A stretch of 37,381 bases of DNA from CAVOJV01 sp963696325. Its GTDB lineage: Bacteria; Pseudomonadota; Gammaproteobacteria; Competibacterales; Competibacteraceae. The stretch covers positions 1-37,381 of the forward strand of contig CAVOJV010000032.1 of the NCBI GenBank assembly GCA_963696325.1. The letters are read 5' to 3'. The notes under the pieces were generated by a model. The model saw nothing but the letters and a program-made list of their open reading frames with translations, had not been told where the DNA came from and did not search any database. Made by a program: the position numbers and the translations under genes. Of the stretch, positions 24,722-32,775 are shown in pieces; positions within the stretch are counted from its first letter, which is position 1; each line of letters opens with the position of its first letter.

Positions 24722-26422
24722 ATGATCGGGTTCTTTAATCCCGAGATTTTTGCCGCGACGCTGGCACTCATCGGCGCCGTCATCGTGATCGCCGCCTTGC
24801 TTTCCGGGCTGATCGAACGCAGCGGGCTGCCCCAGGTCGCTGTGTTCTTGGCGTTTGGCGCGGTATTGGGACCGGCGGGACTGGGGCTGCTCCATGTCAC
24901 CCTGGACTCGCCCACCCTGCGCGTAGTCGCTACGTTAAGCCTAGTGCTGGTGTTGTTTACGGACGCGGTCTCGCTGAGCATCGCGGAGGTCCGGCGTCAC
25001 GGCATGCTGGCTTTCTTGGTACTAGGTCCGGGCACGCTGCTGTCGGCGGCAATGATGGCGCTCGCGGGGTGGTGGCTGCTCGACCTGGCGCCGGCGGCGG
25101 CGGTGATCCTGGGCGCGGCCCTGGCCTCCACCGATCCCGTCCTGCTGCGCGGCCTGTTGCGCAGCCCCAATCTCGCTGGAGCCGTCCGGCTGCCGTTACG
25201 CTTGGAAAGCGGGTTGAACGACGTGGTGCTGTTGCCGGTCGTGCTGGTGGCGATGGTGTTCCTCGGCCAGGGCGCTACGTTCGACACCTTGGGCTGGGTG
25301 CGGATGGGCCTCGATCTGTTCCTGCTCGGACCGGGGGCGGGCGTCGCCGTGGGCCTGCTGGGAGTGGCTACCCTCGATATGGTGCGCCGGAAGATCGGCG
25401 TGCGGCGGGACTACGAATCGCTGTATTCGCTGGGGGTGGTGTTCTGCGCCTATGCGGCGGCGGAAGCCCTGCACGGCAGTGGCTTCCTGGCGGCGTTCGC
25501 CGCCGGACTGGCTATTGCGGCGCTCGATGTCGAGTTGTGCGATTGCTTTCTGGAGTACGGTGAAACGACTGCCGAGATGGCGCTGCTCTTCACCTTCATC
25601 CTGTTTGGAAGCTCGCTGATCTGGACCGGGTTCATGAACCTGAACGGCACCACGCTGCTGTTCGCGCTGATCGTACTGCTGATCCGGCCCATCGCCTTTC
25701 TCGCCTCACTCGCCGGTACCCGCCTGGATTGGCGCGGACGCCTTCTGATCGCCTGGTTCGGGCCACGCGGCCTAAGCTCGCTGCTGCTGGTACTGCTACC
25801 GGTATTCGCGGGACTGCCCGGCAGTGGGCAATTGTTTGCACTCTGCTGTCTGGTGGTGCTGCTGTCGGTGGTGCTGCACGGCGGATCGCTGATGCTGCTG
25901 GGACGCCGGGCTCGCAGAGTGCGACCCGCAAGCGCCGGGGAACTCTTTACGCCACCGGAATCCTTCGCTCCGCCCACGTCGGCGATGGCTGGGTACGCTG
26001 AAAATTCCAGCGCATCAATAGCCGGCTCCGGGCTTGACAGTGAGGGCATGACTATCGACGCCTTGCAGCACCTGCAGCGCTCGGGTGCGGCGGTCTCCCT
26101 GCTCGATGTCAGGTCGGAGCGCAGTTTCGAGGGCAGTGACCTGCTGGCCAAGGGCGCGGTGAGGCTGCCGCCGGATTATCCCGCCGGGCGTGCCGCCGAA
26201 CTCGGCCTCCCTCGGCTAGCCTGGCTGGCTGCTTTCTGCGACTGTCCCAACGAAGAGACCAGCGGCCGTGTCGTACAGCAACTGAAACAGGCGGGATGGC
26301 CGAACGCCCGCGCCCTTATCGGCGGCTGGAAAGCCTGGCAGGCGGCTGGTTTGCCTATTGAGCCGAAAACCAATGAAACGTATAAGGTGCCGGAGGCGAG
26401 CGATAAAACGCCGGCGAAGTAA
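24722..26422 (+). CDS. CPA-type cation:proton antiporter with rhodanese tail
   Basis: A 566-residue protein, MIGFFNPEIFAATLALIGAV. About twelve hydrophobic segments span residues 8-395. Family motifs: ALASTDPVLLRGLL (the (A/S)TDP of CPA1) and RLESGLNDVVLLP (ESG.ND). After a linker, residues about 435-550 form a rhodanese-like domain: VSLLDVRSERSFEGSDLLAK, then AAFCDCPNEETSGRVVQQLK with the active-site Cys loop, and ALIGGWKAWQAAGLPIEP. Na+/H+ or K+/H+ exchange in the inner membrane is the known role. The rhodanese part may sense or handle sulphur species, by inference. It lies 123 bases before xdhC. Intact. Confidence 0.85.
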   Translation: MIGFFNPEIFAATLALIGAVIVIAALLSGLIERSGLPQVAVFLAFGAVLGPAGLGLLHVTLDSPTLRVVATLSLVLVLFTDAVSLSIAEVRRHGMLAFLVLGPGTLLSAAMMALAGWWLLDLAPAAAVILGAALASTDPVLLRGLLRSPNLAGAVRLPLRLESGLNDVVLLPVVLVAMVFLGQGATFDTLGWVRMGLDLFLLGPGAGVAVGLLGVATLDMVRRKIGVRRDYESLYSLGVVFCAYAAAEALHGSGFLAAFAAGLAIAALDVELCDCFLEYGETTAEMALLFTFILFGSSLIWTGFMNLNGTTLLFALIVLLIRPIAFLASLAGTRLDWRGRLLIAWFGPRGLSSLLLVLLPVFAGLPGSGQLFALCCLVVLLSVVLHGGSLMLLGRRARRVRPASAGELFTPPESFAPPTSAMAGYAENSSASIAGSGLDSEGMTIDALQHLQRSGAAVSLLDVRSERSFEGSDLLAKGAVRLPPDYPAGRAAELGLPRLAWLAAFCDCPNEETSGRVVQQLKQAGWPNARALIGGWKAWQAAGLPIEPKTNETYKVPEASDKTPAK

Positions 26423-26544
26423 TCCAGCGGCCTATCAACCTCGGCTGTTATTCCGTTCCAACGGGACAGCGCAGCCGCTATCAGATTGATACGCGAAAGG
26501 CCGTATAGTGAAATTATCAACCGGATCGATACGCATGAGGAATT

Positions 26545-27723
26545 ATGAAAGAACTCAGTTCTATCGTTGAAGCAGTTGCGGATATCGAGAAATACGGCCA
26601 GCAGGCGGCGCTGGCCACCGTGATCGCCGTGCGCGGGTCGACCTACCGCCGCCCCGGCGCCCGCCTGCTGGTAACCCAAGAAGGGCGCATCGTGGGCTCG
26701 ATCAGCGGCGGCTGTCTGGAGAGCGACGTGGTCGAGCGTGCCAAGGCCGTGATGGCGACCGGCGAACCGGTTGTCCTGACCTACGACAGCATGTCCGATG
26801 ACGACCTCGTGTGGGGACTCGGCCTCGGTTGCAACGGTGTCGTGCATGTCCTTATCGAAGGCCTCGGACGAGCGGGCCAAGGGACCCAGATCGGTTTCCT
26901 CGCAGACTGCCTCCAGGGTCGCGAAACTGGCGTCATGGCCACGGTATTCTATGTAGACGGGCAAACCAGCGCGCGGGTAGGGTCTCGTCTAATGCTCCGC
27001 CTAGACAACACTCTGGCCGGTGAAATCGAAGATCCCAACCTTGCCGCGCGTATCCTTAACGACGCCCAGGAAGCGTTGCGCGAGCAGCGCACAGCGGTTC
27101 GCCATTATCCGGTATCCAACGGCAGCATCGCGGTGTTCATTGAAGTGATCCAGCCCCCGGTGTCGTTGGTGATCTTTGGCGCTGGCCAGGATGCCGTTCC
27201 TCTGGTGCGCATTGCCAAGGAACTGGGCTGGCATGTGACCTTGATCGACAGCCGCCCGGCCTATGCAACAAGGACGCGATTTCCCGAAGCCGATGCCATC
27301 CTGCTCGCGCGTCCCGAGGAAGTATCCGGACACCTGTTCGACCAGCGCACCGTCGCCGTCCTCATGACCCATAACTACCTTCACGATCTCGCCTTATTGC
27401 GCACGCTGCTACCCTCTGCCGCGCGCTATATCGGCGTGCTTGGACCCAAGCGCCGCAGCGAACGGTTGCTGCAGGCCTTGGCAAACGACGGCGCGGCTAT
27501 TACCGGGGAAATATTACAGCGCCTCCATGCACCGGTAGGCCTCGATATCGGCGCCGATACGCCGGAAGAAATAGCGCTCGCCATCAGCGCCGAGATCAAG
27601 GCTGTGCTGGCCAACCGCTCAGGTGAGCTGCTCAGAAACCGAACCGGCCCCATCCATGACCGGTCTGATGATCAGCCTGACGTCTATTCAATGACAGTAC
27701 CGATAGGCTCTTTAACCGATTAA
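26545..27723 (+). CDS. xdhC: XdhC/CoxI-family molybdoenzyme maturation protein
   Basis: Start ATG 26545 behind gaggaatt: MKELSSIVEAVADIEKYGQQ, 392 residues. The N-terminal XdhC part shows ALATVIAVRGSTYRRPGARL, GSISGGCLESDVVERAK and GLGLGCNGVVHVLIE. The C-terminal Rossmann domain begins VSLVIFGAGQDAVPLVRIAK and continues TLIDSRPAYATRTRFPEAD, ..VAVLMTHNYLHDLALL. The family binds molybdenum cofactor and aids its sulphuration before insertion into xanthine-dehydrogenase-type enzymes. No such enzyme is in the window; the MOSC protein at 16963 is in the same metabolic area but not adjacent. It ends 13 bases from an attC site. Confidence 0.85.
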   Translation: MKELSSIVEAVADIEKYGQQAALATVIAVRGSTYRRPGARLLVTQEGRIVGSISGGCLESDVVERAKAVMATGEPVVLTYDSMSDDDLVWGLGLGCNGVVHVLIEGLGRAGQGTQIGFLADCLQGRETGVMATVFYVDGQTSARVGSRLMLRLDNTLAGEIEDPNLAARILNDAQEALREQRTAVRHYPVSNGSIAVFIEVIQPPVSLVIFGAGQDAVPLVRIAKELGWHVTLIDSRPAYATRTRFPEADAILLARPEEVSGHLFDQRTVAVLMTHNYLHDLALLRTLLPSAARYIGVLGPKRRSERLLQALANDGAAITGEILQRLHAPVGLDIGADTPEEIALAISAEIKAVLANRSGELLRNRTGPIHDRSDDQPDVYSMTVPIGSLTD

Positions 27724-27735
27724 CCCTACAACGAC

Positions 27736-27792
27736 ACTTAACGTCGCCATTAAACCGCGCCGATAGGCGTCGGCTCAAATGGCTTGTTAGCC
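27736..27792 (-). repeat. attC site of the TfoX/VOC cassette
   Basis: On the - strand R'' ggctaac, L'' gccatttgagccg, loop, L' cggtttaatggc, R' GTTAAGT (fits GTTRRRY). The L arms pair with an extrahelical G. The TAA of the VOC gene lies inside R'', as is common for cassettes. Confidence 0.85.
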
Positions 27793-28179
27793 ACTGATCG
27801 GAGAGCAAAGTTCAATTAGCGACCCATCTTTGGCACGAACATAGCCGACAACTTGCCCCCAAGGCTTTTTGGTCGGCTCCCTAACGGCGACTGCGCCAGC
27901 ACCGATTGCCTTGGCATAAGATGATGCAACGTCGTCGGCTACGAAAGCGAGTTCGACGCCAAGGGGTGCTGCGTTTGGATCGACCTTTTGATAGTGGCCG
28001 CCGAGATTCATATCGCCCATAGCATGCGATGCAAACGCGAGTATGGTTTCGCCCGTATTTAACTCACCATACTGACCAGACTCATGAAGAAAACGTATTT
28101 CGAAGCCGAAAGCTTCCTTATAAAACGTCAAGGCATCAGAAACCGAGGTGACGTACACGATGGTGTAGCCGAATTTCAT
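27787..28179 (-). CDS. VOC-family (glyoxalase-like) protein, 130 aa
   Basis: Starts MKFGYTIVYVTSVSDALTFY. The two beta-alpha-beta-beta-beta units of the vicinal oxygen chelate fold are visible: ..YVTSVSDALTFYKEAFGFEI, and later GVELAFVADDVASSYAKAI with KDGSLIELCSP at the end. Members are metal-dependent dioxygenases, isomerases or resistance proteins; the substrate cannot be told. Its ATG overlaps the TfoX-like stop (ATGA), so the two genes share a cassette and are co-translated. Cytoplasmic. Confidence 0.85.
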   Translation of the reverse strand: MKFGYTIVYVTSVSDALTFYKEAFGFEIRFLHESGQYGELNTGETILAFASHAMGDMNLGGHYQKVDPNAAPLGVELAFVADDVASSYAKAIGAGAVAVREPTKKPWGQVVGYVRAKDGSLIELCSPISG

Positions 28180-28517
28180 TTTTTTGCCTTCTTGGGACTT
28201 GATTTCTTTGGGCTCGGAACTGGAAGTTCGTGCGCAGTTGCCTGGACAATGCTCGAAATCGATTGGTGATCGTCAAGCTGTTCTCCGATTAGGAAGTGTG
28301 GCTTTGCGCCTGGGTAAGGTGACGCTTCCACAACCTTGCCTATCTTGGCACGACCACCGATAGTCGGCTTTACGAACAATTGGTTGTCGCAAACCAGCGC
28401 GACAACTTTGCCATCACAATAGATTGCGTACTCGCCAAACATTTTTCTGAACGAGACCTGCCCGGCTCCGCTTATTTGATCACGGACGTATTCGACGAAG
28501 GTCAAGTCTGAGGCCAT
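28176..28517 (-). CDS. TfoX N-terminal-domain-like protein, 113 aa
   Basis: Starts MASDLTFVEYVRDQISGAGQ with caggacaataa before the ATG. VSFRKMFGEYAIYCDGKVVA, LVCDNQLFVKPT and ..EASPYPGAKPHFLIGEQLDD are the signature of stand-alone TfoX-N domains (MFGEYG.Y..GK..A...D..L..K). The lysine-rich end (PKKSSPKKAKK) may bind nucleic acid. TfoX in Haemophilus and Vibrio activates competence, but short domains like this are of unknown role and frequent in cassettes. It starts 53 bases after the R' box of the intron-split attC. Confidence 0.8.
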   Translation of the reverse strand: MASDLTFVEYVRDQISGAGQVSFRKMFGEYAIYCDGKVVALVCDNQLFVKPTIGGRAKIGKVVEASPYPGAKPHFLIGEQLDDHQSISSIVQATAHELPVPSPKKSSPKKAKK

Positions 28518-28569
28518 TTATTGTCCTGTCGGTTGACGAAGTTCTTGGCTCGCCATGGCTCTGGTAAGC

Positions 28570-28647
28570 GGCTAACGGGGCGGCGGATAAGCGGCGAAGG
28601 CCGGAAAGCCGCAGGCTTTTCGGCCGGAGTCCGCTTGATCCGCTGGT
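28570..28647 (-). repeat. attC site split by a group II intron
   Basis: On the - strand the site is GCCCTAA(C) (from 29410 to the intron), then cagcggatcaagcgg..ccgcttatccgcc, then R' GTTAGCC at 28576-28570. Removing 28648-29404 rebuilds an R'' box reading GCCCTAAC on the - strand. The 66-base core is identical to that at 29742-29807, as expected for attC sites of one chromosomal integron. Confidence 0.85.
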
Positions 28648-29404
28648 GTACGCCCGGCATGGGCATGAACTGGTGGGGTGAAAGTCCCCTGTGGGAGTAC
28701 CTGAAAGGCCCTTTCAGTGGGCCAATATAACCACTAGCCGAAGGCAAGGGCAAACCCGCGAGGGGATGTCCGAAGGAAGCCCGAGTGCAAAGGTGCGAGC
28801 CGACTGACAGAAACCGCAGAGAAGGCTCAGTCCCCGGGCGAGTCAGCACCAGATGACGAAGCCCGCCAGGGGCAGGGGATAGGGTAAAGGCGGCGGTTGT
28901 GCATGGAAAGTTCATGTCCTTATCCGGGGAGATCTGTCTCGCAAGCGGCCCGTGCCGCTAGGGGAGTCGAACTGAGGCCCCGTCCGCAAGGGCTGGAGAG
29001 GCCATCGAACCCTACGGGGGCTGTGGTGGCCAGGGGAGCCGGCCTGAGGGCCAGCCCGAAAGGGCTGGACTCACCACCGGACCCTACCGGGACTCGGGCA
29101 GCGCGCCGGGCGGCAACGCTCGGCGTGAGGGGACAGAAGTCAGCAGACGGCATAGTAGCCCAACGCCCACCGTAATGGGTGGGACAGGGTGAAGGCCAGA
29201 CCCTTCGGCAACGAGCGAGACGAGCGAGCCTCAATGGCCGTAACGCACCCGACCGGGTGAAACGGTCTTGGCGGTTCGTAGCGCAGCCAGCGTTGGAGGT
29301 AGCCATTCTATGGTGACCCTTTCACATCCGGAGGAAGCGCCCCGTGCGGACCCGCATGCGGGGTGCTGTGGGAGCCGGGGGAGAAAAACCCCCGGCGACC
29401 CAAT
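28648..29404 (+). ncRNA. ORF-less group IIC-like intron in an attC site, 757 nt
   Basis: It begins gtacgcccggcatgggcatg, the class C opening (GTGYGCCCGGCATGGG). Domain I landmarks follow: ggtgaaagtcccctgtggg, cttatccggggagatctg and cagaagtcagcagacggcat. Near the 3' end a domain V-like hairpin (ccccgtgcggacccgcatgc, then ggggtgctg) and a domain VI hairpin (ccgggggagaaaaacccccgg) precede the end cgacccaat. Complete introns of this class carry a reverse transcriptase ORF of about 1.2 kb in domain IV. Here domain IV is under 200 bases with no ORF. Splicing or mobility would need a reverse transcriptase supplied in trans. Borders are set by rebuilding the attC and could shift by one base. Confidence 0.85.
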
Positions 29405-29411
29405 TAGGGCA

Positions 29412-29717
29412 TTATTCAAAAACTGGACGCATGAATGTTCGCTCGAAACTAAGGAAGCATTTGGTTTCTGCATAGTATTTCATGGCCGCCTGGCAGTCCG
29501 GATCTTCCGCCGCTTGCGCTCGGTATTGTTCGTAATCGGCAAGGCTTGGAAAGGAGAATAAAGCCAAGGCAATATCATTGGCTCCCTCATGCGGCATAAA
29601 GTACCCGTGGTGGTTACCACCGAATTTTTCAACGAGAGGTATCCAAAGCTTGGCGTAATGCTCAAACTCCTTGAGTTTGAAGGGATCAATGACATAACGA
29701 AGATAGCACGTGACCAT
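29412..29717 (-). CDS. NIPSNAP-like (dimeric alpha/beta barrel) protein, 101 aa
   Basis: Starts MVTCYLRYVIDPFKLKEFEH right after ccaaggaggaagg. LRYVIDPFKLKEFEHYAKLW, GGNHHGYFMPHEGANDIALA, FSFPSLADYEQYRAQAAEDP and ..MKYYAETKCFLSFERTFMRPV match NIPSNAP-type small proteins. Function unknown. It starts 15 bases after the R' end of an attC, and its stop lies just before the intron-split R'' box, so it is a complete one-gene cassette. Confidence 0.8.
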   Translation of the reverse strand: MVTCYLRYVIDPFKLKEFEHYAKLWIPLVEKFGGNHHGYFMPHEGANDIALALFSFPSLADYEQYRAQAAEDPDCQAAMKYYAETKCFLSFERTFMRPVFE

Positions 29718-29731
29718 CCTTCCTCCTTGGT

Positions 29732-29814
29732 GCCCTAATGGGCGGCGGATAAGCGGCGAAGGCCGGAAAGCCGCAGGCTTTTCGGCCGGAGTCCGCTTGA
29801 TCCGCTGGTTGTGA
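29732..29814 (-). repeat. attC site upstream of the NIPSNAP cassette
   Basis: On the - strand tcacaac (R'' position), cagcggatcaagcgg..ccgcttatccgcc and attaggg in the R' position. The usual first G of GTTRRRY is A, so the crossover base is mutated. The core duplicates that of the intron-split site. It continues on the intI side into another large palindrome (29815-29880). Confidence 0.75.
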
Positions 29815-29880
29815 GGCGCTTCGCGCCGAGCCAGCAGCGGATGTTATCCGCCGCCCGTTGTCGAGGGCGCGAAGCGTCCT
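29815..29880. repeat. Further palindromic arms beside the attC
   Basis: gttgtcgagg..cctcgacaac forms a hairpin at 29852-29885. ttatccgccgccc at 29834-29846 repeats the attC arm in the opposite sense to that at 29741-29753, so a larger cruciform or a second, rearranged attC can form. Confidence 0.55.
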
Positions 29881-29898
29881 CGACAACAAATGATTATA

Positions 29899-31454
29899 CT
29901 CGACTATCAAGTTTTTTTACCTTGACAGGACCGGAACCTGTGGTTCACGCCATACAGGCCGCTGCCCGATATTTCAATGACGGGGTGGGTTCCAACCGGC
30001 CCAAGTCTCTGCCGTTCATATGCTTGGTCGAGTCCCGCAACGGAAAGAGCCGTTTGGCGACTGCGATGATTTCATCCAATCGCTGGTGCGGATCCTCGGC
30101 ATCGACAATGCCGCGGATCACCTCGATCAGCGCGTCCATCCGAGAGTGCTGTTGCAGGCTACCGACGGTGCACGCCGGCAGGTGGTTCTCGATGCGGGCT
30201 CGTGGTTGGGGGTGAAGGAGGAGGGCGTGGTCCAACAGCAGACTCAGGGTCAGGCCGCGGCTTGACCCCTCTTCGTCCCACTGCGGGGCCAACTGCCCCC
30301 ATCCTTCATATAACTTCCAGTCCTCAAAGAAAACCTCGACCAGCCATCTCAAGGTATACGCGGACGCTATGTCCACGGCGCGCCAACTCATCTCACTGGC
30401 GACCAGATACCGATATTCCTCCTCACCCGGATACTTAAGGGCCACGACCAACCGCGTTTGCTGATGCGCGCTGACATACAATCGGGCGCTGCCGAGGATG
30501 ACGGGGACGGTTTGACCGCCCCGGATGCGCAAGGTCATGGCCACACCCGGATACGTGGCAAAATACTGCGCGACGGTCATCTCGCGCTGCCGAAACCGCA
30601 CGTTCTGGGTCTTCTTCAGTTGGCTGATCACCTGGGTCTTGGGGAAGAGGGCCACCGCCTGGTTCATCCACGCCGCACTCCCGTACAGGGCATCCGCCAG
30701 AATGGCCTTGACCTGAAAGCCGGGATGGTAACCCTGAAATTCGCGCAACAACGCCAGCAGCAAGTCCAGTTTACTGGGATAGGCCGCCTTCGGTTCCGGC
30801 TTGGGCGGGCGTGCGGACTTCTTCACGCCTTGTTTCTGAAGCGCGTCGTCGGTCTTCTTCCACGCGGCCACCGCCGGGTCGGGTTGATAGAACCGAAACC
30901 CCACCGGCAGGCTGACCTTGGGCGTGACCAGGAACAGCAACACGACCGTCTGCCCATGGAACCAGCCCCCGGTTTTCTTATCGAAAATCTTGGAGGTGGC
31001 GAAAATGCGCTTCGTGACCTTCGCGCGTTGCCGATCGCTATCGTCCCCCACCAACTCCCCTTCCGTGATGTTATACTTGTTCAAAATCAACCTGATGCTG
31101 ATATGGAGCAGCAACAGCCAAAGCAGTTTGCTAGGCCGGAACATCCACGACAACGCCGCCTGTGAGTAACCGCCTAAGCCCACTCGCGCAAACGCCGCCC
31201 AACACACTTGATTGGCGAGCAGGATCCCCATCAGGCAAAAGCTCAACCAGTAGCGCTGGACGGTCGACAGCTTGCGGTTCGGCGCACATTGCCGAATCCC
31301 CCGGTCCAATTCTTCAACAACTTCTCTGATGAACGACAGCGGTTGGGTGAAAATCATCCGGCTTCTCCCGAGCAGGCCGTCACCTTGATAAGCTCAACTT
31401 CATCCAGGAAGGTTTGTCAAGGTTTGTGAGCGGAAAAAATCCTTGATAGTCGAG
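29899..31454 (-). mobile_element. IS4-like insertion sequence, 1556 bp, TTATA duplication
   Basis: Inverted repeats ctcgactatcaag (29899-29911) and cttgatagtcgag (31442-31454). Exact 5-base duplication ttata at 29894-29898 and 31455-31459. It lies between the broken integrase and the first cassette, where attI would be. Confidence 0.9.
29945..31357 (-). CDS. IS4-superfamily DDE transposase, 470 aa
   Basis: Starts MIFTQPLSFIREVVEELDRG. DDE residues: ELVGDDSDRQRAK (Asp), VKAILADALYGSAAW (Asp) and TLRWLVEVFFEDWKLYEGWG (Glu in the RW..EVFF.D.K signature). Length fits IS4/IS701-type enzymes. Intact inside complete ends, hence probably a recent arrival. Confidence 0.85.
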   Translation of the reverse strand: MIFTQPLSFIREVVEELDRGIRQCAPNRKLSTVQRYWLSFCLMGILLANQVCWAAFARVGLGGYSQAALSWMFRPSKLLWLLLLHISIRLILNKYNITEGELVGDDSDRQRAKVTKRIFATSKIFDKKTGGWFHGQTVVLLFLVTPKVSLPVGFRFYQPDPAVAAWKKTDDALQKQGVKKSARPPKPEPKAAYPSKLDLLLALLREFQGYHPGFQVKAILADALYGSAAWMNQAVALFPKTQVISQLKKTQNVRFRQREMTVAQYFATYPGVAMTLRIRGGQTVPVILGSARLYVSAHQQTRLVVALKYPGEEEYRYLVASEMSWRAVDIASAYTLRWLVEVFFEDWKLYEGWGQLAPQWDEEGSSRGLTLSLLLDHALLLHPQPRARIENHLPACTVGSLQQHSRMDALIEVIRGIVDAEDPHQRLDEIIAVAKRLFPLRDSTKHMNGRDLGRLEPTPSLKYRAAACMA

Positions 31455-31577
31455 TTATATGATTTCCGCCTATTTACCATAATTTGTCGTTTTTGACAAA
31501 AACTTAATGATTTTGCTAGCATTTTCTAGCCGTGTAACATCGTTTATTACTGGATACACAGCTACGGATATCATGAC

Positions 31578-31850
31578 ATGCTCGTTATCTCCCCGGATCT
31601 GACCCGTCTCTACCAGACGCGGCTGACACAGAACAACGTTGCGGTCGAGCAGCGCCCTCACTATCAAAAGTGGCTGCGCTACTATTTGGATTTCTGCCAT
31701 AAGTATGGCTTCGAACCGACGGATCGATAGAGTTTTCCTACTTTTCATGAGAAGTTGCGTGCCAAGAATCAATCCGAATCCCAGCGCAAACAGGCTTATC
31801 AGGCGGTAACTATTTATTATGAAACGGTTATTTCCGATAAAGATGCCCAG
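31578..31850 (+). pseudogene. Tyrosine recombinase N-terminus, likely integron integrase remnant
   Basis: From ATG 31578: MLVISPDLTRLYQTRLTQNN, then HYQKWLRYYLDFCHKYGFEP and TDR followed by an in-frame TAG. Beyond it the frame continues SFPTFHEKLRAKNQSESQRK, QAYQAVTIYYETVISDKD. This is the SAM-like core-binding domain of a tyrosine recombinase. TAG probably replaced CAG. The catalytic domain is gone: sequence changes to macB debris near 31850. It is divergent from the cassettes at 27.7-29.7 kb, as intI is from its array. I judge it an integron integrase from position; a Xer-like or phage integrase is possible. Confidence 0.6.
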
Positions 31851-31854
31851 CGGT

Positions 31855-32181
31855 CGCCGCCGCCGGCGGCTGTGCCGCCCGAGAGCTCGCCCGGGCGCTT
31901 CTCCCTGGCGTTTTCCAGCCCCACGGCCGCCGGCGTCGTGCGCGCCCGCTCGTCTCTTCGCCCTGGATGCGGTAGCTGCCGGCGGTCATGCGCTCGAGCA
32001 GGCCCACGATGTTGAGCGGCGTGCTCTTGCCCGAGCCCGCCGGGCCGATTGGCACGACGAACTCGCCGTGGTGGATGCCGAACGACACGCCGTGCAGCAC
32101 CTAGGCCTCGTTGGGTAGGCCCAGGTTGTAGCTCTTGCGGATGCCGCTGAGCTCGATCAGCGGGGTGGCAGCGGGCGTCAT
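31855..32181 (-). pseudogene. MacB-like ABC ATPase fragment
   Basis: From ATG 32181: MTPAATPLIELSGIRKSYNL, G-L-P-N-E-A, then an in-frame TAG (32103-32101), then VLHGVSFGIHHGEFVVPIGP and the Walker A PAGSGKST. It ends within ..TAGSYRIQGEETSG. A MacB-type exporter would have about 650 residues. The stop and the loss of everything after the first 90 residues show decay. It abuts the integrase remnant tail to tail. Confidence 0.75.
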
Positions 32182-32478
32182 GATGTCGGCCTCACATGCG
32201 GATCGCCTGCGCCGGATCGCGCCCTGCAGCACGCGCCCCGTCAGCGTGCCGCCCACGTCCACGCGGGACAACGTGGCCACCCGGGCCGAGAACTGCAGCG
32301 TACGCACCAGTGGTGCAAGGCGCAGGCTCACCGCGGGCACGGTGGGCGCGCGGGTGGTCCACCAGACGAGCAAACCAGCGGCGAGGGCGGTGACAGCGGC
32401 GAGCGCGAGGATCGAGCGGCGGGGCCTCTGTGGAATTGTTGCACTCGGGTGTTGCGGGGCGCTGGGATCTGGAATCAT
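32182..32478 (-). pseudogene. MacA-like membrane fusion protein, internally deleted
   Basis: From ATG 32478: MIPDPSAPQHPSATIPQRPR, a membrane anchor SILALAAVTALAAGLLVWW, then VSLRLAPLVRTLQFSARVAT and LSRVDVGGTLTGRVLQ. The sequence then jumps to a short basic end just before macB. About 300 residues of the usual fusion protein are missing. Gene order macA-macB is that of tripartite exporters. Confidence 0.65.
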
Positions 32479-32775
32479 GTTGTGCAGTGTGGCGTTTGGC
32501 GGTAACGGCTGGGGTTCGCGGTGCATCATCCCATGCTCAGTTCACCACCTGCACACCGGAATGCCTCGCACCCGCGGTGTGCCAGCCATCAATACCGCGG
32601 ATCGCGGCTTCAGTGCGTGTCTTGATTGCCGGAACTCAATTAATCGGCAAATTGAGCTGGCCGCCGCGATGAAGAAAACCGACCTCCAGCCCAGCTCCGT
32701 AGGTTGGCTGAAGCACCGCGCTAGTCAGGACAGCGCTTGTGTTTCATCGCACTGCATTGGCTATTCCAGCGTCGA

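Noticed and set aside
28502..28915. 137-codon - strand frame (MNFPCTTAAFTLSPAPGGLR) and the similar 24281-24595 frame
   Set aside because: Both are reverse readings of group II intron domain I. Their similarity comes from conserved RNA, not from protein.
27736..29814. CRISPR array, suggested by similar palindromic repeats
   Set aside because: The repeats are attC sites with R and L boxes, spaced by whole genes. There are no short unique spacers and no cas genes in the window.
31470..31772. 100-codon - strand frame
   Set aside because: It is antisense to the integrase remnant, whose + strand reading has clear recombinase features.
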